From contig NZ_CP151634.1 of the NCBI RefSeq assembly GCF_038397725.1, positions 434,001-498,000 of the forward strand: a stretch of 64,000 bases of DNA, given 5' to 3'. The stretch comes from Microbacterium sp. LWO13-1.2. GTDB taxonomy: Bacteria > Actinomycetota > Actinomycetes > Actinomycetales > Microbacteriaceae. A program made the translations under genes and the position numbers. Positions 54,468 through 64,000 of the stretch are shown here, one piece after another. The notes beneath the pieces are model-generated. The model did no database searches and was not told where the DNA came from. It was given only the letters and a program-made list of their open reading frames with translations. Positions within the stretch are counted from its first letter, which is position 1, and each line of letters begins with the position of its first letter.

Positions 54468-55183
54468 CCCGCACCCTCGCCGCGCAGGAGGGCATCACGC
54501 ACCGTCGGCACCAGACGACGACTGACCGGCAGCGAAAGGTCACCGATCGACACCACGGGCTCCGCCCCGGAAAGGCGCGCCTCGGTCACCGCCAGGATGC
54601 GCACGAGCGAGGAGCGATGGATGCGGATGAACCCGGCATCCGCCCACCGGGACTCGAGCTCAGAGATCGGGATGCGCACGAGATGCCCGGCACCGTCTCC
54701 GGTGTGCAGACGCGAGTAGTCGCCCTGCGCCTGCACCCAGCGCACGTCGCTGCGCCGCACGAACCGCACGGCGGCGCCGACCGTGACAGGCACCATCTCA
54801 TCGTCGCCGGCACTCGCCGCGTCGCCGATCTCGAGGACGCGATCGACGGCACCACGCAGGCGCTCCGCGCGGACCGGTTTGAGCAGGTAGTCCACGGCGC
54901 GCAACTCGAACGCCTCCACCGCTCGGGCCTCGTCGGCCGTCACGAACACCACGGCCGGTGGCCTGGCCAGAGCGAGCAGTGCACGCGCGAGCGCGGTACC
55001 GAGCAACCCGGGCATGTGGATGTCGAGGAACGCGATCTGCACGGCACGCTCGGAGAGTTGACGAAGCGCGTCCGCACCGTTTGCGGCAGTGAGGATCTCG
55101 CCGATGCGGTCGTCCGTGCGCAGCAGGTGGACGAGTTCATCGAGTGCCGGCTTCTCGTCGTCGGCGACGAGGACGTCGATCAT
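54464..55183 (-). CDS. LytTR-type response regulator
   Basis: 239 residues. Receiver domain with ADDE acidic pocket, phospho-acceptor Asp in AFLDIHMPG (~53) and KPV; then a LytTR DNA-binding domain (VRWVQAQGDYSRLHT, FIRIHRSSLV). ATG 55183 with GAGG 5 bp upstream; GTG 55189 is an alternative. It pairs with the sensor kinase upstream (8 bp). Related to BtsR/LytT, which activate a pyruvate transporter or holin-type genes. Confidence 0.92.
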   Translation of the reverse strand: MIDVLVADDEKPALDELVHLLRTDDRIGEILTAANGADALRQLSERAVQIAFLDIHMPGLLGTALARALLALARPPAVVFVTADEARAVEAFELRAVDYLLKPVRAERLRGAVDRVLEIGDAASAGDDEMVPVTVGAAVRFVRRSDVRWVQAQGDYSRLHTGDGAGHLVRIPISELESRWADAGFIRIHRSSLVRILAVTEARLSGAEPVVSIGDLSLPVSRRLVPTVRDALLRGEGAG

Positions 55184-55190
55184 GCGCACC

Positions 55191-56372
55191 TCAGTCGTTG
55201 TCCGGGTCGTGCAGCGGTTGCGATTTCGGCACCCGCATGCGCACCAGGGTACCCGCGCCGGTGTTGGTCTCGACGATCAGTCCGCTCTCGGCCCCGTAGA
55301 GCTGACGGAGGCGCGTGTCGACGTTTCGGAGTCCGACGTGCAGACCGTCATCGGCGGCGGTGAGCGTGGCGCGCAGCCCCTCCGGGTCCATGCCGACACC
55401 GTCGTCCTCCACCGAGATCTCGGTGTGCGTGCCGTCGTCACGAGACGCGATGCGGATCTCTCCTCCGCCCTCTCCCGGCTCCAGCCCGTGCCGAACGGCG
55501 TTCTCGACCAGCGGCTGCACGGAGAGGAAGGGGATCACCGTCGCGAGGGTCTCCGGGGCGATCTGCAGAGTGACCTTCAGCCGGTCGCCGAAGCGCGCGC
55601 TTTCGAGTTCGAGATAGGAGTGGATGCTGCCCAGTTCCTCGGCGAGGGTGGTGAACTCGCCCTGCCGCCGGAAGGAGTAGCGCGTGAAGTCGGCGAACTC
55701 GAGAACCAGTTCGCGAGCACGGGTGGGGTCGCTGAGGATGAATGATGCGATGGCCGTCAGCGCGTTGTAGATGAAGTGCGGCGAGATCTGCGCCCGCAGT
55801 GATCGCAACTCCGCCTCGGCCAGCTGGGTGCGCGACGCTTCCAGATCGCCGAGCTCGACCTGTGCTGCGCACCAGTCGGCGACCTCCTCGGCCGCCCGGA
55901 CGAGCGCGGCCCGCACCGGTGCCGCGAACGCGACGACGGCCCCGACGGCCCGGCCTTCGACGAGGATCGGCGCACCGACGGCCTCGAGATCGTCGTCCGG
56001 CCCCGGTGAGGGGAACACCTGCCGCCGACCCGAAGCGGTGACCTGCCCGGCGATCCGGACGGCAGCCGACTCCAGCCCGTCGGAGGGCCCGTCGAATGAC
56101 ACGGTGCCATCGGCGCTCACGATGGCCACCGCCGCGCTGCCGAGCAGCACGCGCAGGTGACGGGCAGCCTTGACGACGGCCGGCGCCGCGAGACCCGCGC
56201 GCAGGTGGGGAGCGGCGAGGCTCGCGTGGTGCAGCGCGTCGAGTGCGGCCTGCTCGGCTTCGCTGCCGAGATCGGCCGCACCGCGCGCCAGGCGACGGGC
56301 GAGCAGCAGCAGGACTGTCAGGACGATCCCGCCGAGCACGCCGAGCACCGCAGCGAGAACGACGTCGGTCAT
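55191..56372 (-). CDS. LytS/BtsS-type sensor histidine kinase
   Basis: 393 residues. One membrane segment at the start (AAVLGVLGGIVLTVLLLLA), a GAF-like domain (~75-185), and the His_kinase/HATPase pair with phospho-acceptor His in SPHFIYNALTAIASF (~199), N box PLVENAVRHGLEP and G box DDGVGM. Unlike BtsS or LytS it lacks the multi-span sensor, so the GAF-like domain probably reads a cytoplasmic ligand. Confidence 0.9.
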   Translation of the reverse strand: MTDVVLAAVLGVLGGIVLTVLLLLARRLARGAADLGSEAEQAALDALHHASLAAPHLRAGLAAPAVVKAARHLRVLLGSAAVAIVSADGTVSFDGPSDGLESAAVRIAGQVTASGRRQVFPSPGPDDDLEAVGAPILVEGRAVGAVVAFAAPVRAALVRAAEEVADWCAAQVELGDLEASRTQLAEAELRSLRAQISPHFIYNALTAIASFILSDPTRARELVLEFADFTRYSFRRQGEFTTLAEELGSIHSYLELESARFGDRLKVTLQIAPETLATVIPFLSVQPLVENAVRHGLEPGEGGGEIRIASRDDGTHTEISVEDDGVGMDPEGLRATLTAADDGLHVGLRNVDTRLRQLYGAESGLIVETNTGAGTLVRMRVPKSQPLHDPDND

Positions 56373-56421
56373 GCCCTCAGCCTAGGCACCGCGGCATCCT
56401 GCGCCGTCACGAGCCTCGCCG

Positions 56422-56658
56422 TCAGCAGCAGCGCGCACCGGGATTGCGATCCTGGTCATCCATCCGCTGCCGCCAGAACTGCCGCTCCGTCATCGGCTCC
56501 TCGTCAGGATGCTGGCGCCGATGATGGGCGACGTACGTCGCATAGGCCGTGTCGCCCATCAGCGTGGTCATGTACCAGCGGATGCCGCGGCCGACCCGCC
56601 CTGCAGCACGCGCGAGCGTGCGCAGAGGGGCGGTCGCGGCATCCGTGTGGTTCGTCAT
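56422..56658 (-). CDS. YbdD/YjiX-family protein
   Basis: 78 residues. The family signature is clear: MGDTAYATYVAHHRRQHP, MTERQFWRQRMDDQDRNPGARCC. Always found next to cstA/btsT genes, as here (10 bp after cstA). Its biochemical role is unknown; it probably assists the transporter. Confidence 0.92.
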   Translation of the reverse strand: MTNHTDAATAPLRTLARAAGRVGRGIRWYMTTLMGDTAYATYVAHHRRQHPDEEPMTERQFWRQRMDDQDRNPGARCC

Positions 56659-56668
56659 CGCGTACTCA

Positions 56669-58954
56669 TCAGTGGGTCGTCGCCTTGCGTTCCTCGGCGA
56701 GCAGCGGTTCCCACTGCTTCTCGAGCTCGCGCTCGGCCGCGTTCGGCAGGAAGCCGGCCGGAGCGAAGCGTCGCGAGGCCACCGGGGTCTCCTCGGTGTT
56801 CTCGCCGCCGCCGTTGCGGATGGCCCTGATCGTCACGATGACGGCGGCCACCATCACGATGATCGCGAGCGTCACGAAGATGATCGACAGCGTGCCCTGC
56901 ACCGCCGTGTTGCGGATGACCGCGTCGAGCACCTCGGGAGCGCCCAGCGACGTATCGCCGCTGTCGCGGGCCTCGACGTACCGGAAGTGGTTCGCCCAGT
57001 ATCCGATCGCCGGCACCGGGGAGGCGATCTTGTACAGCGACGCCGTGATGGTCACGACGGCGGTGAACGCGAGCGGCAGACCGATGATCCACAGCCACTT
57101 GACGTAGCTCCGGCCGCGCTTCGCGACGATGGCCAGCACCACGGCGAGCGCGATCGCTGCGAGCAGCTGGTTCGCGATGCCGAACAGCGGGAAGAACGTG
57201 TTGATGCCGCCGAGGGGGTCGGTCACGCCGAGGATGAGGATCGCTCCCCAGCCGGCCACCATGATCGCGGTGCAGATCCAGACGCCGGGGCGCCATGACA
57301 CGTCGCGGAACTTCGGGAACCAGGCGCCGATCGAGTCCTGCAGCATGAAGCGGGCGACACGGGTACCGGCATCCACGGCCGTGAGGATGAAAAGGGCCTC
57401 GAACATGATCGCGAAGTGATACCAGAAGGCCATCAGCGCCTGCCCGCCGAGGGCCTGCTGCATGATGTGCGCGAGGCCGAGCGCGAGCGTCGGAGCCCCA
57501 CCCGTGCGGGAGACGATCGATTCCTCGCCGACCGCCTCGGCGGTGCCCGTCAGCATCTCCGGCGTCAGGTTCACCCCGGTCAACCCGAGGGAGTTCACGA
57601 ACGCGACTGCACCTTCCACCGTGCCCTGGGTCACCGCCGCCGGCGCGTTCATGGCGAAGTAGATGCCCTGGTCGATCGAGATCGCGGCGACCAGCGCCAT
57701 GATCGCGACGAACGACTCCATGAGCATGCCGCCGTAGCCGATGAAGCGCGACTGGCGCTCCTTCTCGATGAGCTTCGGTGTCGTTCCCGAGGCGATCAGA
57801 GCATGGAAACCCGACAGCGCCCCGCACGCGATCGTCACGAACAGGAAGGGGAAGAGCGGACCGGCGAACACCGGCCCCATGCCGTTCTCGCCGAAGATGC
57901 TGACGGCCGGGACGGTGATCTCCGGACGCACCAGGATGATGGCGCCGGCGAGCATCACGATCACGCCGATCTTCATGAAGGTCGACAGGTAGTCGCGCGG
58001 GGCGAGCAGCAACCAGACCGGAAGCACCGCGGCGATGAAGCCGTAGATGATGATGCCCCACGCGATCGTGGTGCGGTCGAGGTGGAAGATCGCCTGACCC
58101 CAGTCGGTGCCAGCAACCCATCCGCCGCCGATGATGGCCGCCATCAGCAGCACGAACCCGATGATCGAGACCTCGGTGACCTTGCCGGGGCGCAGGTACC
58201 GCAGGTAGACGCCCATGAAGATCGCGATCGGGATGGTCATCGCCACCGAGAAGACACCCCAGGGGCTCTCCCCCAGCGCGTTGACGACGACGAGCGCGAG
58301 GATCGCGACGATGATCAGCATGATCAGGAGGGATGCCGCGATCGCGGCCGTGCCGCCGATCCTGCCGAGCTCCTGCCTGGCCATCTGGCCGATCGTGCGA
58401 CCACCGCGGCGCATGGAGAAGAACAGGACCGTGTAGTCCTGCACCGCACCGGCGAGCACGACGCCGACGATGATCCAGATCGTGCCGGGGAGGTAGCCCA
58501 TCTGGGCGGCGAGCACCGGGCCCACGAGCGGACCGGCGCCGGCGATGGCGGCGAAGTGGTGGCCGTAGAGCACACGGCGATCGGTGGGGACGTAGTCCTT
58601 GCCGTCCTGCTTGACCTCGGCCGGGGTGGCCCGGCGGTCGTCGGGTCGGGTGATGTACTTCTCGATCACCTTGGAGTAGAAGCGGTAGCCGATCAGGTAC
58701 GTGCAGACGGCCGCGAACACGAACCAGATCGCGTTGACGGTCTCGCCGCGGACGATCGCGAGCATCGTCCAGGCCACCGCACCCAGCAGCGCGATCGCCG
58801 ACCAGATGAGGATCTTGGGCCAGGTCCAGCGATTCGCCTTCTCGTGGTGCTCGTCGGTCAGGGCGACCGGGGGAAGATTCGGGTCGGTGGCGACAGGAGG
58901 TTCGTCATCGACGATCGCGGTGCCGTCGCGGCGGCCCGATGAAGGTGCAGTCAT
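56669..58954 (-). CDS. cstA: CstA-family transporter (pyruvate/peptide uptake)
   Basis: 761 residues with about 16-18 membrane segments. Recognised by the ADDRRATPAEVKQDGKDYVP-like loop (here DDRRATPAEVKQDGKDYVPT), HHFAAIAGAGPLVGPVLAAQ and SGFHALIASGTTPKLI. E. coli members take up pyruvate (BtsT, CstA) on starvation. ATG 58954 follows GAGGAGATCTCC. Together with YjiX and the LytS/LytTR pair downstream it forms a BtsSR-BtsT-like unit. Confidence 0.94.
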   Translation of the reverse strand: MTAPSSGRRDGTAIVDDEPPVATDPNLPPVALTDEHHEKANRWTWPKILIWSAIALLGAVAWTMLAIVRGETVNAIWFVFAAVCTYLIGYRFYSKVIEKYITRPDDRRATPAEVKQDGKDYVPTDRRVLYGHHFAAIAGAGPLVGPVLAAQMGYLPGTIWIIVGVVLAGAVQDYTVLFFSMRRGGRTIGQMARQELGRIGGTAAIAASLLIMLIIVAILALVVVNALGESPWGVFSVAMTIPIAIFMGVYLRYLRPGKVTEVSIIGFVLLMAAIIGGGWVAGTDWGQAIFHLDRTTIAWGIIIYGFIAAVLPVWLLLAPRDYLSTFMKIGVIVMLAGAIILVRPEITVPAVSIFGENGMGPVFAGPLFPFLFVTIACGALSGFHALIASGTTPKLIEKERQSRFIGYGGMLMESFVAIMALVAAISIDQGIYFAMNAPAAVTQGTVEGAVAFVNSLGLTGVNLTPEMLTGTAEAVGEESIVSRTGGAPTLALGLAHIMQQALGGQALMAFWYHFAIMFEALFILTAVDAGTRVARFMLQDSIGAWFPKFRDVSWRPGVWICTAIMVAGWGAILILGVTDPLGGINTFFPLFGIANQLLAAIALAVVLAIVAKRGRSYVKWLWIIGLPLAFTAVVTITASLYKIASPVPAIGYWANHFRYVEARDSGDTSLGAPEVLDAVIRNTAVQGTLSIIFVTLAIIVMVAAVIVTIRAIRNGGGENTEETPVASRRFAPAGFLPNAAERELEKQWEPLLAEERKATTH

Positions 58955-59079
58955 GGAGATCTCCTCGGTGTGCGCATCGTTGCGTCTCCCCACGCTAGAA
59001 AAGCGCGGGCCGCGCGCGTGAGCACTCGAGCGGATGCTGCGACGAGCGGCGCCGATCGCGCGATGAACGGGCGCGCGCA

Positions 59080-59119
59080 GCACAGCGCCCCGCGGTCCGT
59101 GGACCGCGGGGCGCTGTGC
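59080..59119 (-). terminator. Strong hairpin terminator after the subtilisin-like protease gene
   Basis: Perfect 19-bp arms (59080-59098 and 59101-59119) separated by GT, 7 bp after the protease stop on the minus strand. No T-run. It isolates the protease transcript from cstA. Confidence 0.85.
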
Positions 59120-59126
59120 GAGTGGG

Positions 59127-62177
<3,051 letters not shown>

Positions 62178-62321
62178 GTACTGCTCCCGGTGGTCATGAT
62201 GCGGCCGGGTTGCCACATTGTCGATCAACCTAGTGCGACTCCCGGTCTCACACCAGGTGCGCCGCAGTGTCATAGACGAACGTCCAGCCCCCGTGACTTT
62301 CGTCGCCAGTAGGCTGAGAAA

Positions 62322-62864
62322 GTGACCCGCACCTCCACCCTGTCGACGCGAGTGCTGCTCGTCTGTGCGGCGATCGGAGTCGCGACCGGAATCCTCGGCG
62401 GGATCGCCGGTTGGCTGACGATCCCCGTCCTGCTGGGACCGTTCTTCCTCTACGGCCTGGTGCTCGGTTCGCACGTGCTGCCGGGGATCATCGCGCAGGA
62501 GGTGCTCCGCCAGCCGTTCGTGGCGATCGTCACGCATGTCGTCGCAGCTCTCATCGCGAGCGCGTTCAACCCGGCGTGGACGCTGCGCTTCCTCGGCACC
62601 GCGCTCCTGTTCGGCGCCATCCAGGAGGGTGTCGCCGCCCTCACCCGGTACCGATCCTGGGGTCCGTGGCGGTTCTTCATCTCCGCGGCCGTGATCGGCG
62701 TGCTCGTCGCCGTCGTCGTCTACTTCGCCGCGCACCTCGCCGTGATGGCGCCGTGGGCGCAGATCCTGTACCTGACGATCTCGGTCCTCGGTCCGATCGC
62801 CTGGACGGCCGTCGGCCTGGGGATCGGCTCGGCGCTGCGCCGCGCCGGCGTGGCACGGCGCTGA
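62322..62864 (+). CDS. ECF-transporter S-component-like membrane protein
   Basis: 180 residues with about six membrane segments (start GTG 62322). Size and topology fit the substrate-binding S component of energy-coupling-factor transporters, and a two-domain-type ABC ATPase gene follows 103 bp downstream, as in ykoE-ykoD or MptD arrangements. The substrate cannot be read from the sequence: thiamine precursors are common for YkoE relatives, but a metal-control box in the gap points elsewhere. Confidence 0.7.
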   Translation: MTRTSTLSTRVLLVCAAIGVATGILGGIAGWLTIPVLLGPFFLYGLVLGSHVLPGIIAQEVLRQPFVAIVTHVVAALIASAFNPAWTLRFLGTALLFGAIQEGVAALTRYRSWGPWRFFISAAVIGVLVAVVVYFAAHLAVMAPWAQILYLTISVLGPIAWTAVGLGIGSALRRAGVARR

Positions 62865-62914
62865 CGAACGCGGAGCGGTGAACGCCGGCATCCACCGCCG
62901 GATGGCGAATCAGG

Positions 62915-62933
62915 TAAGGCTAGGCTAAGTTAA
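62915..62933 (+). promoter_or_regulatory. DtxR/IdeR-like iron box
   Basis: TAAGGCTAGGCTAAGTTAA agrees with the actinobacterial iron-box consensus TTAGGTTAGGCTAACCTAA at about 15 of 19 positions, including the central TAGGCTAA. It is an AT-rich island in GC-rich DNA, 35 bp before the ABC ATPase start, the normal place for a repressor site. Confidence 0.5.
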
Positions 62934-62967
62934 GAGGGTATTCGACCCGCCTACCCGAGGTTCCGCC

Positions 62968-64000
62968 GTGCGCTCATCCGCGCCTCTGCTTCGCGTGCGT
63001 GACCTCACCCTCACTCACGTGGATGCGGCGTTCCCCTCCCCCCGTGAGGTGAACCTCGACATCCACCCTGGCGAGGTCGTCCTGCTGCTCGGCCCATCCG
63101 GCTCGGGCAAATCGACATTCACGCTCGCGCTGAACGGACTCATCCCGCACGCGCTGCCGACGAGCATGTCCGGCACGGTCGAGGCCGGCGGGCTCGACAC
63201 CACGACCACACCGACGGCGATGCTCAGCACCCGGGTCGGCATGGTCTTCCAGGACCCCGACGCGCAGATCGTCACCGGAAGCGTCTACGACGAGGTGGCC
63301 TTCGGCCCGGAGAACCTGCTGCTGCCGGTCGCAGAGGTGCATCGGCGATCCGAGGAGGCCCTGCGCCGGGTGGGGCTCTGGGATCGTCGCGCGGACAACC
63401 CCGACCGGCTCTCCGGCGGTGGCCGCCAACGCCTCGCGATCGCCTGCGCACTCGCTCTGGGTTCGCCGTTGATCGTGCTCGACGAGCCGACGGCCAACCT
63501 CGACACGCAGGGCATCGACGACGTCTACGCCGCTCTCGCCGACGTCGTGGCCGAGGGCGATCGGGCCATCCTGCTCGTCGAGCACAACCTGGATGCGGCG
63601 ATGGAGCTCGTCACCCGGACGATCGTTCTCGATCGCACGGGCCGCGTCGCGTTCGACGGCCCCGCGGCCGAGATCATCCGCGCGCACACCGACGAGTTGA
63701 TCGAGATGGGTGTGTGGCTCCCGGCCGCGACCCTCGCCGCGCGGCGGCTGGAAGCGGACGGCATCCGCCTCGACCCGCTCCCGGTCACGCCGGAACAGCT
63801 GGCCGAGGCGCTGGGCACGGTACAGATGCATGCCCAAAGCACGGATGCAGGTCGAAACGCGCCCGAATCGACCGACATCCGTACTTTCGCCCGACAGGTG
63901 CACCCCGGCGATGCGGGCGAGGGCGACTCGATCGTCCGAGCCCGCGGTCTCACCGTTCGACGGCACCGCACCGAGATCCTCCACGGCATCGATCTCGACA
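62968..64000 (+). CDS. ECF-type ABC transporter ATPase, likely two-domain, 3' end outside window
   Basis: At least 344 residues, open at the right edge. First ABC domain ~8-230: Walker A GPSGSGKST (~43), Q loop VFQDPDAQIV, signature LSGGGRQRLAIA (~148, Gly in place of the usual Gln), Walker B LIVLDEPTANLD, switch His in LVEHNLDAA. A linker and the start of a second ABC domain (VRARGLTVRRHRTEILHGI) follow, so this is a fused A-A' ATPase as in YkoD. Start is GTG 62968 with CGAGG 7 bp upstream. Powers the S component encoded upstream together with a T component expected downstream. Confidence 0.9.
   Translation, partial: MRSSAPLLRVRDLTLTHVDAAFPSPREVNLDIHPGEVVLLLGPSGSGKSTFTLALNGLIPHALPTSMSGTVEAGGLDTTTTPTAMLSTRVGMVFQDPDAQIVTGSVYDEVAFGPENLLLPVAEVHRRSEEALRRVGLWDRRADNPDRLSGGGRQRLAIACALALGSPLIVLDEPTANLDTQGIDDVYAALADVVAEGDRAILLVEHNLDAAMELVTRTIVLDRTGRVAFDGPAAEIIRAHTDELIEMGVWLPAATLAARRLEADGIRLDPLPVTPEQLAEALGTVQMHAQSTDAGRNAPESTDIRTFARQVHPGDAGEGDSIVRARGLTVRRHRTEILHGIDLD

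Noticed and set aside
56523..56560. GATGGGCGAC...GTCGCCCATC inverted repeat resembling the locus operator
   Set aside because: The arms are separated by about 17 bp, lie inside the conserved YjiX coding sequence (MGDTAYATYVAHH) and have no TAGGRT element; the codons explain it.

Overview
The window is high-GC actinobacterial DNA. Codon use, the gene families and the neighbourhood (mdh, tag, recQ, cstA, actinobacterial RDD-FHA and WXG100 genes) fit the Microbacteriaceae, most likely a Microbacterium; the genus is an inference from gene content. I see no rRNA, tRNA, CRISPR array or insertion sequence, and no gene-free stretch longer than about 240 bp.

Layout. (1) 1-3098: housekeeping genes, namely a proline iminopeptidase cut by the left edge, a YpfJ-type zinc metallopeptidase, malate dehydrogenase and a resolvase-like protein lacking the catalytic serine. 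(2) 3108-41827: one continuous run of minus-strand genes over 38 kb, read from right to left. It starts with two tandem ~2030-residue Ig/fibronectin-III surface proteins, then moxR, DUF58, a transglutaminase-like membrane protein, RDD-FHA, PP2C phosphatase, FHA, Ser/Thr kinase, FHA-winged-helix, a second RDD-FHA and an EssC/EccC-type secretion ATPase with an N-terminal FHA domain. It ends in short cassettes of WXG100-like proteins, effector-like helical membrane proteins, alpha/beta hydrolases and lipoproteins. (3) 41958-52590: mixed chromosomal genes (tag, membrane protein, alcohol dehydrogenase, MOSC, acyl-CoA oxidase, SGNH hydrolase, recQ, GNAT, lipoprotein, pirin). (4) 52639-58954: SSS symporter with small partner, LytTR/LytS two-component system, YbdD/YjiX and CstA, resembling the BtsSR-BtsT pyruvate-uptake module. 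(5) 59127-64000: a secreted subtilisin-like protease and the start of an ECF-type ABC transporter preceded by a DtxR/IdeR-like box.

The unusual part is region 2. It joins the gene set known in bifidobacteria as the PFNA cluster (kinase, fn3, AAA, DUF58, transglutaminase, PP2C) to a type VII secretion motor and WXG100 substrates, without any EccB, EccD, EccE or mycosin. A promoter module made of the palindrome GATGGGGA-N4-TCCCCATC, 18-22 bp upstream of a TAGGRT -10 element, stands before the Fn3 genes and before each WXG100 cassette, which ties the surface proteins and the secreted proteins into one putative regulon. Three WXG100 genes encode identical proteins. One cassette pairs a helical membrane region fused to a serine hydrolase with a lipoprotein, like a T7SS lipase effector and its immunity protein. 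A second hydrolase-lipoprotein cassette has lost its promoter core and its 5' end but kept its operator. The transglutaminase-like protein appears catalytically dead (Cys and Asp replaced). My working model is a phosphothreonine-controlled, envelope-spanning T7SS-like machine in which the giant Fn3 proteins stand in for the usual ESX membrane or periplasmic components.
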